Positions 23,816 through 36,752 of a stretch of DNA of 64,000 bases are shown one piece after another. The position numbers and the translations under genes were made by a program. The stretch lies in NCBI GenBank assembly GCA_026874595.1, contig CM049317.1, positions 25,140,401 through 25,204,400 of the forward strand. The letters run 5' to 3'. Position 1 is the first letter of the stretch. Each line of letters begins with the position of its first letter. The notes beneath the pieces were generated by a model that was not told the origin of the DNA, did not search any database, and saw nothing but the letters and a program-made list of their open reading frames with translations. Origin of the DNA: Sipunculus nudus. Lineage: Eukaryota > Annelida > Sipuncula > Golfingiida > Sipunculidae.

Positions 23816-25840
23816 TGATTATTGTCATGTTATAGCTGACCTGTATATTTGATTTTTGCTTAACTTTTGACTACATGATGATTATCACATAAGATATTTA
23901 GTGATTAATTTTACTGTCCTCTATTACTTTAAACATCTCAACTTGCAGTATTTTGCATAATTTAATTTATATTTATCATGATTGGCTTTCAGCTTTTCAC
24001 AATTTTGCATGATGATGACAGTCTCAATATCATAGTTGTTGTTTAGAAGAACTGTATACAGTCTGTGGTTGAATATTCTAGTGGAAAATATATAAGAAAA
24101 TTTATATTATATGTTGCATTTTAGAGATGATATTTTTGTTATATTTACGTTGAACACAGATTATGTGAACAGATTATGCAAAGAAAGTACACAGGTAACT
24201 ATTATTCTGTCACAGTACTAATGATGTTATTGTCACCGCATTATTAAAAAGAAAATACAATTATATCTGTCATATTTCTGAACTTTATCATATTTATCAT
24301 CATGGCTCTTTCATATAAAAGAAAATGGTACTTTTACATATATTTCTTAACATGATTGTTTAACCTGATTCAGGAATAACTCTGTGGATGAGTCTATATT
24401 TATTCAAATAAACAGCTGTCAAGGAATCTAACATTTTAATTTTACCAAGAAACTAACGGAAACATTTTTGATTCAGAGTGTGCCTCGATCCTCTCTATTA
24501 AGAGCTGTGGGAAAAGTGTACATATCATGTATATAAATATAAAACCCAGAGGTCTGTTGTCACTGAATATTTTAAAAGAAATTCTGTGATGACCTTTAAA
24601 ATAGGTCAAGGTAAAAAATGAATTTCATGTGCAACTCTGTCACCTACGACTATTACTCTAACCAAAGGTCATTTTTGAATTACCAGACATATTAGAGATG
24701 TAGCACAAACAAGGCCAGAAAAAATAAATTGATATTAAAAAAATTCTTTTGGTTTTGCTCTCCAAATCTGGATCCAAATAGGGATACAGAAATAAACTAA
24801 TCAACCCTTACAGACGTCCCCTCCCTACTGGAAGGAGGTTCAATCAGTTAAGGCAATATTATACCAGAATGGCATAAGAAGTACCTTATGATCTAGTGAC
24901 CTGGAACATTACATTATCTTGTTTGACAAGAGTTAAGGGGGAAGACATATAAATAACTTAAATGACTACAATATGAACTTTCATGACACAGGGCCTAGGA
25001 AAAGTTTGGTCACTCTCATCATATGTGATTGTCTATCAGTCACATTGTTAGCCATGCACACCCTGACATTATTTGTTATGCCTCTCTCTATTGGCCAGTT
25101 CTTAACCAATCAACAATCAGAATACATCTTCCTAGTCATATGGGAAGCCACATGCAAATCATTCCTTGGCCAAACATTGAACTAGTTAGATGACATTTAA
25201 CTCAGACAGGAGTCCTTACCTTTGTTTAACTCTGTGCGAAAAGTCATGTGGGTGCCCAGATAAAATGAACTTGTATTATTTTTTACAATTCACATGATAA
25301 TATATCATCACTTTTCCTATACTCTATGCCAAAGTAATCTCAATTAAAAAAGATAAATACTCTCATTTCATTCTTTTTATGGTTAATTGAGTTTAATTTA
25401 GTCCAAAGATTGACCTTTTTTAATTATTTAACTTAACCCATTTATATATTTAAGGTAACAATGCCATGATATATGAACAGAGCTTGACATATTGTATCTT
25501 TACTATAACTCTAGTTAATGTTTTTCCCAGAGACATTCTATGGTAATTATTTCATCCAATTATATCATTGAAGAACCATTTTATCACTTAATTTCACACC
25601 CATAAAGTGAAATTTGCTTTATGGTAATTCATTAGGTACACCTTTATCATTAAAAATTTAAACAAATTATGGAATAAACAATCATAATTTTATAAATTTC
25701 TCATCCAGAAAATGATTTTTGTTTTACCTCCAGAGGAATGTATATTTCACTGGTCATTTTGAAGCATGCATAATGAGCTTAATTAGCAGTACACCATGAA
25801 AAAGCACATTCACCGTCCTTTCTCTAGCGATCAAGCTTCG
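23816..25840. other. Non-coding stretch downstream of the LRR gene
   Basis: The part adjoining the LRR stop codon probably holds its 3' untranslated region (minus strand). A 70-codon ORF at 24973-25185 has no support. Confidence 0.4.
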
Positions 25841-28093
25841 TTAAAACTCCTCCCACTTGTAAACCCGTAACGGTCCTTCTTGAGTTATGTCTCGTCCTGG
25901 CACAAGCGTTATACCATCTTTACTACTGGAGGTAGATAATAGCGTTCCTTCAGTACTGGTGTTATTAGGGTCTGCTTTCGGCATAAAATAGAGCACATTA
26001 TTTTTATGCTTGTATTGTACAGCGTTCTTATACTCCCCTTTCTTGCGATCTCGACATTTGAGCAGAATAATTATTGTTGCTACAACTACAATCACAATCA
26101 CTGTAATTGTGATTAAAACAGCTACGGAGATAATTGTAATTTTATTTGGCGACTCCGCAGCATTAGAGCTAGCACTAGTGTTAGACACTGACTTTTCTAA
26201 ATGACCCTCACCTGGGTAAACAGTACTATAAAGTGCTACAGTTGACAGAACCATTGAACCATCAACCACTGGACTTGTTTTATTATTGTAATTATTAGGA
26301 CTCTTTGGTCCTCTTTTGACTTTTTTGGTGGTACTTGGAGCCAACGTAGTGGATGAGAAAAGGTCATATCTCTCACTTGGCATTTCTTGTGTTGTGGTAG
26401 GTGGCAGCACCGGAAACATGTCCTTTCTTTTGGTGCTCTGAGTAGGCGGTGCTGTGGTGGCGGGAATGAAGTCACCATCTTTCAGATGAATTATCGGCTT
26501 CCCGTAAAGAGAATTAGGTGTCAGACATGTAAGCATTTCCTTATCATCTACCTCTATAATTGCTGTTGTCAGCAGGTAGTCCTTGAACCAAATCAGCCGA
26601 GAATCGCAGTGCCACCTGCTGCTAGAAATGTGAAGCTTTTTTAAGTTTCTGAAAAATGACAAGAAATCATGCCTCATTGTGGTGAAATCAGTATGGCGCA
26701 TACTTAGGTCTTCTACCCGAATCAGTGATTGCAACAAGGGTTTTGATGAAAAAACTGCATGGGCAATAGCAGGACTTGTGTCCAGTGTCAGCTTTTTAAG
26801 AGATTGAAGATTTTCAAATACATTATCAGCTAACATGGCTTTCTTTGTGTTGATATATGCCAGATTTAATGTCCTCAGCTGTGGTAGTGATTTAAAACAG
26901 TCAGGATACATGTACTGGATAGGGTTCTTTGAAAGTTTTAATGTCCTCAGATCAGTCATGTTATAAAACATGTTATTAGTCAACATTCTGATGTTGTTAT
27001 TGCTCAGGTCAAGTTCATGAACTTTTGTTAGTTTATGAAATGCATTCCAATTTATATGTGATATGTTATTCTCAACTAAAGATATCATCCGCAAGTTATT
27101 TCCTGGCACAAAATCCCAACTTCCAATTTTTTCAACCTTGTTTGACTGCATATAAAGAGACTCTAAATTAAATGGCAATTTCTTTGGGATTTCACGAATT
27201 TGGTTCTTGTTCAACCACAACTGTTGCAGCCTTGTTGCTCCACGAAATGCATAGGACTCGATTCTTGAGATCTTGTTTCCATCTAGTATAAGGGTAGTTA
27301 AGTGAGACATACCTTGAAAATCTTTTCGTCGGACAACGGTTATATTGTTCTTTTGAAACTGAAGGTAATGAACTGAACTGGGAAAATTTCTTGGGACCTG
27401 GGTCAAATGGCATGCCGACAAGTCCACAAATGATAAGGAACTGGTGTTGAATTTGAGGTTAGGCAAGACCTCTAGCGGATTATGCTGCAGGAAAATGTCT
27501 ACCACAGAATGGAGTCCACGGAACGCTAGCGGAGATATACTCACGAGTTGATTGAATGACAAATCCAGTTGCTGCAGACTGGTCAAATCTTTGAAATCAT
27601 GCTCAGAAATTTGAATCAGTCTGTTCTGAGTCAGTTTCAGTTTCGTAAGCTGCCGTAATCCAAGGAATGCACCACTAATGTACTCGATCTGATTGGCTGA
27701 CAGATCTAGATAAACTAAGTTTTTTGATCCATGGAATGTTTCTATGGTAACTGCAGTTAAACCGTTCCCACTTAAATCCAGAACAGATAAGTGCTGCATG
27801 TTCTGTAAGGCTCGGTTGTGAATACGTTTGAGCAGATTCCCCGCAAGTTTCAAGGTCACAAGTCCTTGTAAATGAGACAGTGAGCTCTGGTCCAAGTAAT
27901 CTATTAAATTGTTTCGAACATCAAGTGTGGTGATATTGCTGGGTAATTCCGCCGGAATTTCCATCAGCTGCAGGTTTGCACAATCTGCTTTGTTATAAAA
28001 ACAAGTACACCTGCCACCGCAGCCGGAAACACCCAAGGTCAAGGTCGCAGTCACCAGGAAGAGGCAGCACCATATATGATTCACACCAACCAT
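25841..28093 (-). CDS. Single-exon leucine-rich-repeat type I transmembrane protein (750 aa)
   Basis: Complete intronless ORF with ATG in good Kozak context (A at -3, G at +4). A signal peptide covers about residues 1-24. An LRRNT cysteine cap follows (Cys25, 29, 31, 38), then about 18-19 LRRs of roughly 24 residues (about 53-490, LxxLxLxxNxI pattern), and a C-terminal cap around WHC (Cys496) and Cys523. A Ser/Thr/Pro-rich stalk spans about 541-650 and one membrane helix about 651-679. The 71-residue tail begins KCRDRKK and holds Tyr688, 694 and 702. Sequons occur at Asn53, 216, 250, 343, 378, 604 and 638. The stalk has a KVKR convertase-like site (591-594), and the C-terminus is WEEF. The architecture fits cell-surface adhesion or recognition proteins; there is no Ig, FN3 or TIR domain, so it is not a Toll receptor, Kekkon or AMIGO. 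The orthologue is unknown. A possible ATTAAA polyadenylation signal lies on the minus strand at 25392-25397. Confidence 0.95.
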   Translation of the reverse strand: MVGVNHIWCCLFLVTATLTLGVSGCGGRCTCFYNKADCANLQLMEIPAELPSNITTLDVRNNLIDYLDQSSLSHLQGLVTLKLAGNLLKRIHNRALQNMQHLSVLDLSGNGLTAVTIETFHGSKNLVYLDLSANQIEYISGAFLGLRQLTKLKLTQNRLIQISEHDFKDLTSLQQLDLSFNQLVSISPLAFRGLHSVVDIFLQHNPLEVLPNLKFNTSSLSFVDLSACHLTQVPRNFPSSVHYLQFQKNNITVVRRKDFQGMSHLTTLILDGNKISRIESYAFRGATRLQQLWLNKNQIREIPKKLPFNLESLYMQSNKVEKIGSWDFVPGNNLRMISLVENNISHINWNAFHKLTKVHELDLSNNNIRMLTNNMFYNMTDLRTLKLSKNPIQYMYPDCFKSLPQLRTLNLAYINTKKAMLADNVFENLQSLKKLTLDTSPAIAHAVFSSKPLLQSLIRVEDLSMRHTDFTTMRHDFLSFFRNLKKLHISSSRWHCDSRLIWFKDYLLTTAIIEVDDKEMLTCLTPNSLYGKPIIHLKDGDFIPATTAPPTQSTKRKDMFPVLPPTTTQEMPSERYDLFSSTTLAPSTTKKVKRGPKSPNNYNNKTSPVVDGSMVLSTVALYSTVYPGEGHLEKSVSNTSASSNAAESPNKITIISVAVLITITVIVIVVVATIIILLKCRDRKKGEYKNAVQYKHKNNVLYFMPKADPNNTSTEGTLLSTSSSKDGITLVPGRDITQEGPLRVYKWEEF

Positions 28094-30496
28094 TTTGATA
28101 TCATAGGAACACTCTTTGTGAAATACTAGTGTACCTGGATATAATTTTCTTTTAGCCTCTTAATGAATGCAGTAGGTCCATTTGCACAGCATGAATTCAT
28201 CTTTTTCTGAAACCATCACATGAGTGTGTCAAATAGAATCTTCCATCTGAATTATTGGAAAATGGAATAGAAAACATTTGTGGTTGTAATCCATACTTTT
28301 CCATTTCTAACTTCAGTGATGTCACATTTGCTAAATCAGATCAATGCTCACATGAAGAGCTCCAAACCAGAGTTATATACTCCTGTCAGTATTTGCTTTC
28401 ATTTGTAACTCTTGTAACTCTGGTTAAATGTGGATAATAAGAATAATGCTGTTAAGCATACTCCTCACAGTTTGATTAGATTACTTCATTCCTGTTAGTG
28501 TGCTATTCTGTGTAAGTATGATGGGCCACCTGAATCACCTGGAGCTGCACAGTTTAACCAGATGTTTGTAATTGCTATAAATTACATCCTGCGCGTATCT
28601 TTTGTGTCAAGTATGGACTTTAAAGTCACCACAATCAGACACTTGTGTACCTGATCTTAAATATCTGGTAGTGTGCTCCACATAATTGCTCCAGATAACT
28701 GAAGAGTTTGTACAAGGTCATTTATCTCCTCTGATAAGTGATAATTCATATACCGAGAATAATATCACCAGTTTATTGTATTTTGTTGTGCCTTTTTCAG
28801 TCACCATGCAATGTTCCCTGTACTTATTGAAATGGAAAAATGCCTTTTTTGTCTTCTTGCAGTGTTTTTTTTACTTTTTTTCTCGGGTAAATCCAGTACA
28901 CCAGTGTTCTGATCCTGGCTGCATTCTTTGATGTGGTTGCTTGTAACTGTCACCAAGGTTTTACCATCTGAAATGTGGGAATGAACATTTGTTAACATGG
29001 GAAAAAAATCATTACTCGCCAGACAAGTCAATAAATATGAATTCTTGAGGTTTTATGAGAAACCTGCAAGAAAGCTGTTTGCATTTAAAATATATATAGA
29101 AATAGAGTTGAAACAATCTTTTCCAGCAGTATTTAGTGATACATAATAAAATTAAGTATCAAGAACAAAAATTGTAGATCAAAGGCTGTGCATTGATAAA
29201 AAATGCTGTGTGATGCAGTTTGTAATGTAGTCCACTGTGTCTCAAGTTGTCAAAAGAAAATTATATTGTTCAATTTTTTCACACATGATTTCTATCATGA
29301 CACCGAACATACCAGTAATTTTTCCATCTATAACTCAATATGGTTGTACAAAAAATCCATGATATAAATAATTCTTGCACCTCAGATTTTAAACTGATTA
29401 TTTATCCAGGGTGTAATAATGTGCCCAAATTAAAAAAAAGGTAATAATAACTGAAATCACTCCAACCTGAGGATAGAAGACATACATGTCTGATTGTGGA
29501 TAGAAGTAAAGTGAACAGATGTACACTCCCTGCATCCCACACAGTAGTCAGTTTGCCACCAAAACTGACCAATCAGAGCCTTCAAAGCACATGTGTAACG
29601 GAGCATGAACTCTCCAGGGGGTTTTACAGTAAATGCTGGGTAAAGTCAGGCACCAGAAAATGATAGTATGAAAGGGAAGAGGGGTCACCCCAACTTGTGA
29701 CACTTATTATAAGAGAAATGTAAATACAGACTCAAACCGTTGACAGCCAGGTCAGCGGGATGGTTTGACCTGTATAAAGTACATAGGATGTCTTAGATTC
29801 TGGGTGTCAATGGCTGTTGTGGCTGGGTTAACTTTGTGATAGTGATCTGGATCTGTTTTATAGTATATAGTGCCTCACCTCCAGTTTACAGCCCATACAC
29901 GTGGCTTTCAAATCATTTGTCACCTTTGTTATGATATATGAAGATTAAATCAACTCGGATGTTAGGATTTATATGAAGTTTGGGCTGAACCCTGGAAGAC
30001 ATGTACAGGGTTATAAGCCCCTTGTCTGAAATATATCCTGAGACACTTGTTATATACAGATTTTGATATATTGCATCTGTTGGTTTGAGTCATCATGCTT
30101 ACAGTGTTCCGTCTGTCTAAGTTTGGATATTTATGAGCTCACAGGAGCACAGGCCTTAATTGGTCCTGATGGGGACCATCACGTATGGCAGTGTGTTTGA
30201 TGTTTTGTCTGGCGTTCTGGCATCTCAGTGATTTATACTGTAAATATGAGGTAAGGTAATGCTTAATGATGTCACAATAGTATATAAAATATGATATAAA
30301 GTTGCATGAGAGTTAGAACCTGAGAACTTTATATGTTGTTGATTTTCTTCTAAAAATGAAAACCTGGCTGACCCATGCATCTGTGGTTTCAATTCTTATT
30401 GTTTAAAAAAAATGCAAATAAAAGGGTGAAACCAAGATTTTCTTTTTAAGTATTTAAGTTAACACCACTTAATTAAGCTTTTTCACCATTTTATAC
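28094..30496. other. Upstream region of the LRR gene, non-coding
   Basis: Likely contains the LRR 5' untranslated region and promoter (minus strand), but no TATA box or 5' exon could be fixed. Short ORFs on both strands show no domain. Confidence 0.4.
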
Positions 30497-30592
30497 AGTG
30501 AAACTTAATTGTGTAATTAGACCACACTAGTATGAATCCTTTCAGTTCATTACAAGGTGGTCTTAGTTGACAGGTGTTCTTATAGACATTTT
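30497..30592. repeat. Degraded 'gaccac' MITE remnant
   Basis: Has acagtgaaactt at one side and 'aaggtggtcttagttgacaggtg' inside, matching the family vocabulary, but no clean right end. Confidence 0.35.
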
Positions 30593-31230
30593 CCCCTGTA
30601 TTATTGTCCTTAAAATTTTAGATTTTGTTCATGCTTCTACACACACATACACATATAAACACTTTGTTAATGTGTATTGCACTATATATTATGAGTGCAC
30701 TATCTGTGAAAAATATAATGTATGCTCATGAATCTGCTGTATGTGTACGACAAAACATATATTATATTTATTTCATAACAGTATGTGCACATAAACACAT
30801 TCTGATTATTACTTCACTTACACTTTAATTACTGCCTACTATGAAGAATAAGAAATATAGGTGCACTCAGTAAAACTTCATTCACTGACTCTACTGACTC
30901 TACTATAAAAAAAAATAAGAAATATGTGTTCAACCAATAAACATTTCAAACAATGAACAACCTTAGACATTTAAGTCCAATGGAAATGCTCTATACATAA
31001 AAGCACAGTTTATGTAATGTACTTATGAAATATACCACAACAAAATATATATTAACCTTGGAATCACATCCACAATTTTATAAAAAAAATTGAAAAATAT
31101 GAGTTGATGTGAGTATGCAATTTTATGCAACATGTAAAAAAACATATCATCCATCATTCACAACCCTGCAGCTTTACAATACAGTAAAACGTTAGAATTT
31201 CTATCTCACTCTTTGTTAATGTTACATAAA
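30593..31230. other. Non-coding AT-rich stretch
   Basis: No supported feature. It has a short duplicated ctgactcta motif near 30886. Confidence 0.4.
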
Positions 31231-31411
31231 TACAGTGGAACCCCAAAATTACAAACACCTTGGGGACTGACCAAAGTGGTCGTAATTTGGGGATGGTCAT
31301 ATTTGTGAAACTCTAATTTACCTGAATCGTGTATTTGGGACCAGGGAAAATGGTGGTAATTGTGGGGGTGGTCGCAATTGCGGGGTGGTCGCAAGGCGGG
31401 GTTCCACTGTA
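31231..31411. mobile_element. 181-bp Tc1/pogo-like MITE with perfect termini
   Basis: The left end TACAGTGGAACCCC is exactly inverted at the right end GGGGTTCCACTGTA. The outer TA on each side fits a TA target-site duplication. The interior is rich in 'gtggtcgtaatttgggg' / 'gtggtcgcaattgcgggg' sub-repeats. The element at 47269-47449 is the same in opposite orientation. Non-coding. Confidence 0.9.
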
Positions 31412-31737
31412 CTGTTAATATTCCATTATTTAACATACTGAGTAGCATAATGAGATTCACTCGAAAGAAATGGCAAGTGTGTATATTTTATACGATTGAA
31501 TAAATTGATAATTGTATGCTCTATATGTGTGAAATATATTAGCCTTTGAGTCTGAATTATGGGGTGTGGATTTGTTTAAAAAGCTAAACATTATAGCTGT
31601 AACACACTCTATATTGTGAATAATAGAACCCAAGTACCATATGTGATCATTCATTAACACATGTAGATTGACCATTCATCAGACTTAAACATTATGCTAT
31701 AGTTCATGTGATGACACATAAATCTTGAATGACTATA

Positions 31738-31920
31738 CACAGTAAAAGCTCACCTTATGAACACCTCAGCTCAGTGACCACCTCAAAATAAAGACCACTT
31801 ATTTATGGTCCCTGTTTTTTCTGCTCATTTTATCATAAATCTCTTTGACAACCCCCTTGTAAAGTGACCACTTTATCAAGGTCCAGTTGGTGGTTGTAAT
31901 TTCCAGGTTATTATAATGAC
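31738..31920. mobile_element. Tc1/pogo-like MITE, right end decayed
   Basis: Left end acagtaaaagctcacc. Interior 'gtgaccacctcaaaataaagaccactt' and 'gtgaccactttatcaaggtcc' are shared with the 51050 and 9588 copies. Confidence 0.65.
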
Positions 31921-32315
31921 ACTCCATATGATGACTTATGCATTTTATTGAACAATAAATTCTGTATATTCTAAGAAAAATTACCTTTAATTCATGTGGT
32001 AGAGTAAACCTGCTGTTAACTACCCAGGTTACTCTGATCTGTTAGGATAACTGAGACCTGGGTATCCCTTCAGCTCTGTATATATGAGTAATGTCTGTTT
32101 CCATTTGACTAATATCCCTGTCCAAGTGAAATACAACTTTTTAATGAAAAGTTATAGATAAATTTATTTTTTTCGAGAAAACTATTTGAATTTCATTCCT
32201 ACATGTATTGCTACTTAGTGATAATTAATACCTTTTATTTTTCACAGAAAATTTGCATATTTGCCTATTTTGCATCAAAAGTTAAATAAATATTTTCTTT
32301 AATTGACAGAAGTAG

Positions 32316-32317
<2 letters not shown>

Positions 32318-32364
<47 letters not shown>
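32318..32364. repeat. (AT)n microsatellite
   Basis: Uninterrupted AT dinucleotide run of 47 bp. Confidence 0.95.
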
Positions 32365-32366
<2 letters not shown>

Positions 32367-32452
32367 GAATAATATAACAATTTACATATTTTACATAATT
32401 GGCCTCCTAAATTATATGGGATTTTAATTTAAAATAAATTGAACAGCAATTA

Positions 32453-32470
32453 AGAGAGAGAGAGAGAGAG
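32453..32470 (+). repeat. (AG)n microsatellite
   Basis: Short uninterrupted AG run. Confidence 0.9.
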
Positions 32471-35400
32471 CTCACCTTGACCATGAGTGACTGTATACTG
32501 ACCTCAGGTGACCAGAATATTTATCCATCTAGAATCTTAATGGTACATTAGGGAATAATGAAGCCTCCAGGCATAACAGTACAACACTATAGATAGCACT
32601 GATACATCTGTCCTGCAAGTTATGTCTGGACCCAACACCCCAGCTGATCACTGTGATATGAGAGGAGAGTGATGCAGGGGAACTGATATGAGCGGAAAAT
32701 AGCTGTGGGCATGGTTACAGCCACTCACTAGGGAGACAGGTGGTGATCCAACAAAAATGTCAGGATCATTTTCATGGTAACATTTAGTCTACTGAGGGTT
32801 GAGGGTGCTCCCCTCTTGGTATGGCCACTCTGAGCCCACCAAAAACAGTTTAGACACCATGGTAACACCATGCACACTTTGTCGTAATGTAGCCTCCCCT
32901 TGGAGCGGAGATGTATGTTACCGTTAAAACTGTCATGATATCTCCCATATCAACTCTTGCATTGCAATTACTGCAGAGTGACTCTGCATGATGCACTGAT
33001 AAAAACACTTACACCTTCAATCCATAATAATTTGTTCACAAATTGGGGGGACAGAAAAAAAATAAATATGAAAACAATACATCAGGAACACAATCAGGAC
33101 ATGTTGGTAAGCACATACAGCTTTCCCTTCCTCTCATGGAGACATAAATTAAATTCTTAATATTTCCTAGTACAATTGGCTGATTCTGGTGTGGTCAACA
33201 AAAAACATTATTCCACTCTTAACTTTTCTGAATTACCTCCCTTTCAACCAACACTCTTTGCAGATAGATTATTATTGTTGGACCAATTTGATACTGGACA
33301 AATGGAATACAAGAAATTCAACCTAGATTATGAAGGCATTGGCTCAAAGGGTGGTTATGTCACAATGGCAGAGAAGATGACAATAATCTGTGTAATAAGC
33401 ATGGTTTGTCACTCAGGGAGGAGCCAAGTTGTGTTACAGGATGGTAAGCCAGGATTTGATGTCCAGGGATGACACTGGGGGTACATATACTCTGATAAGA
33501 AGAGGAATACCTGAACGATAGCCCTTTAAATGGATGAAAAGCCAATAAAAAGTTCATAACATTATTGCATAGAAAATGTCAGTAACTTACACAAAAAAAG
33601 AGAATAATAACAATTAATAAAAATCAAGACATATATGATATTCAGATAACAAAAGGAATTATGTATTTGATAAATGAGTTCATGGTTAGTGAAGCTCTTG
33701 TCACCAGGCTTGATTATATCTTCCTGATATTAGTAATGAAAATGTTGTTACGCCAATGAAGTGAGCTTATTTATTGAAGTATTTTTCACGATGCCAAAAT
33801 GGAGGCTTTATATATAAAAGCAATTACAGGCATACATATTATCTCTAATGAAAATCTTAATTTAATGGCAGAAGCCAAGCAATTTCTTCTATTTTAAATT
33901 GCTGATTAATTGTACAGTAAACACATATGAAAGGACCCTGGTTGCTGCCTACATGTATATCAAGTCACTTTAATGTTTTGGGGAAAAACCAATATAAATG
34001 TTGAGCACAGACTGGAGGTTGTATATACATAATATCATGGTAAAGTAAAACCACTGTATATAATGATTAGATGGAAAAACTGGTCTTTATAAAATAAAGC
34101 ACTGTAGTATAAAGGCTGTATTTTCAAACCCTAATCATAGTCTAGTGTACTAAAATCACCACCATGCATGTGAAAGTATACTAAGTTAAATGGATGCTGT
34201 AATATAAAAGGCCCTGTTAAACCCTATATTGTCTATATTTTCCTATAAAAACTCCTATAATTTCCCATATTTTCCGTAAATTTTAGACTAATCCCCTATA
34301 TTTACACATATCTTTTACTTCACATTTGTGTTTCTGATGTAAATGTTATAACTGAATAATTATCGTTATGGAGAACAGTTACTACTGAAAAATTCAGCTC
34401 TTTTATAGAATTTTGCATGTGATGCACTTGTACATATACAGCCAGCTAAACTTATGAAACAGGCTTTAAGTAGCTGCTTGGATAAAACATGGTAATGTTA
34501 TAGGTCATTGGGTAAACCACAACTGCACTGTAAAAACTCCTGTATTTTCTAATATTTCAAGCTTAAAATTCCTATAAACGCCTATATTTACATCTCAATT
34601 GCTCCAATAAAATTCAGTTCAGATGTCAGTTAAAACATTTCTAACTTCGGATTTGCCCACTGATCCCTGTTGTATAGAAATCCTATACTACAGTCATAAG
34701 ATGTCATGTGAGTGCTAAGTTTTCTCTACAACTTACAAGACTAAGATTGAGTTTATTGGATAATGTTGCAATTAAACTGATAAAGAAAGTAGAAACAAAT
34801 AGAAAAGAGCAGTCTGTACTTGATCTATTATTTACATAAAAGGTCAGAAGTTTTGATGACCCTGACCTTTGACCTTAGGTCTCTTAAAACAGGTCATGTG
34901 GGCTAAAGGAAAAGAGAAGATAGCTGAACTGGAGCTTTTTATTTTGTTTTATATTGTGTCATCTGTGTCTGTGTCAAAGCAGAGTCATAGTATTTTTTTC
35001 TCTCTCAAATATGTAAGTATTTTGAAAGGAAAAAGATGTAAAATAACTTTTATTTGGTTCTTTTTGAAGTCTGTTTATTTGATGGCAAATAGCATAAACA
35101 AAAACATGTATGAACCAGACAATACAAAAATCCTTGCAATTCCCTAAGGATTTCTCATTAAAAACAATTTTGATGAAGTAAACCATTGTCATTTTATATT
35201 TGGGACTGCTCTGATATCATAATGAATGAGCCAGTGATGGTAACAACATGGGACATGAAAGAAGTGTGATGACAAACCACCCAGATCTCCGCCAGGTTCC
35301 TCTCGACAACCAGGGTATCGTTTATCTGTGAACCTGATACACTGTGTCAGAGCTAATTTTGCTTACTGGGCAGGAAAGTCTAAACAATTCACACCCTACA

Positions 35401-36457
35401 AGATGCAACAATAAAATAACAGTAAACTTTTTCTGTTAGGTAAAGTAATGTTTCAATTACTGTCCATTACAGAAGCTAATTGTGATTATCTGCACAGCAT
35501 CAAATGCCTTTTAGTGCCTTTGGGTGACTTGTACTATAAACAATGTGAGCAAAACATACCCAGCATTCCATATACTATAGTTATGTATCATCTATAAAGA
35601 AAATAAAATAAGCAAATTTGAATTGACTTTAAAGATGATTATTATGAATGTATCTGAATTCACAGCCTGTTTTAGAAACAAAAACTTTAAATGTGACCCT
35701 AAGTGGTTTATGTGACACAAGGTGTAGGCATTAATTTTAATACTGTGGCTAACCTGGGAACAAGGCATGTTTTTATCACATTATTGTGCATTATGAGAGT
35801 GCCCTTGGGGATATAAGTAGGAGAGAGATGGGAGATATTTTTGCGTAATAATTACAAAATAACTACATGCATAAATAACGTTGATTGTAAATGCAAGTGG
35901 ATAATTGAATAGACCCACGTCACTGTTATGGTGTATGTCATGACTGTGTACAGAACAAATATATGGTACTGAATAAATTTGTATAAAATGGCAGTTGTAC
36001 ATTATAAAGAGAATAAAATATAAAATTCCATCACTGGCAGATTAATAATATAATTCTGAACAATACATGTTTACAAAAACATTCAAATATTCATAGTTTA
36101 AATTACTTTTTCATAAAGACTGTAAGCAGTGATAAAACATGTCAAGGGCATTTTAACTATTTTGATTCACAATACAGTAAGTGGTTAAAAACAATGATGT
36201 TTACAGAAAATTATTTCAATTTCCACAACAATTGTTATAAACCTATTAAAATTTAAATTACTGCAAGAGAGTTTGGTGATCTTTTAGAGCATAATATGTA
36301 ACATTTATAAAAGTTATTGAAAAAAAAGGTCATCATAAATTATCAACATATGAGACACTTTTTGGTAGTAAAAGCATTTAAAGACAAATTATGATATTAA
36401 TATTATGGTACATAGACTGACACCAGCTAGTACTACAATAACAGCTTTTAGGTTTTT
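32471..36457. other. Non-coding stretch
   Basis: Mostly AT-rich. A 98-codon plus-strand ORF at 33176-33472 and smaller ones at 34869-35192 have no recognised domain. A perfect DR1-type motif, TGACCTTTGACCT, lies at 34863-34875. Confidence 0.35.
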
Positions 36458-36752
36458 TTGCAGTGTCAGCATACTCGTTATTTCCTTATTTCCGTGGCTT
36501 CTCCAGAAGAGCTCAGGTGTCCTCAGGTCACCACCTGGCTGTCAGACACAACAGTTACTGTGACAACAGGGTTTTTGTTCAGCAGACTCGGCCAACATCA
36601 CCCCTTTTACCCTCTGATGCCCCCTGCCATCACACTGCTTCCGCCCCTCTGATGGAGGTCACTCAGTGCACAGCTGATGGGGATGGGGGGATGAGGGCTG
36701 GACCAAGAGAAGGTTTTGTGTCTCTTTGTAAAGAAACCCTTTCACGTTGAAG
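36458..36752 (+). other. GC-richer block open in two plus frames, possible exon
   Basis: Follows an acceptor-like tttttttgcag and stays open for 95 codons in one frame and about 64 in another, in a locally GC-rich segment. There is no recognisable domain, and two overlapping open frames make composition a sufficient explanation. Confidence 0.2.

Noticed and set aside
26010-27413. ORFs on both strands overlapping the LRR gene
   Set aside because: Shadow frames of the 750-codon LRR coding sequence.
33176-33472. 98-codon ORF after an acceptor-like ttcctag
   Set aside because: No domain, no donor or stop context expected of an exon, and composition close to background. Too weak to annotate.
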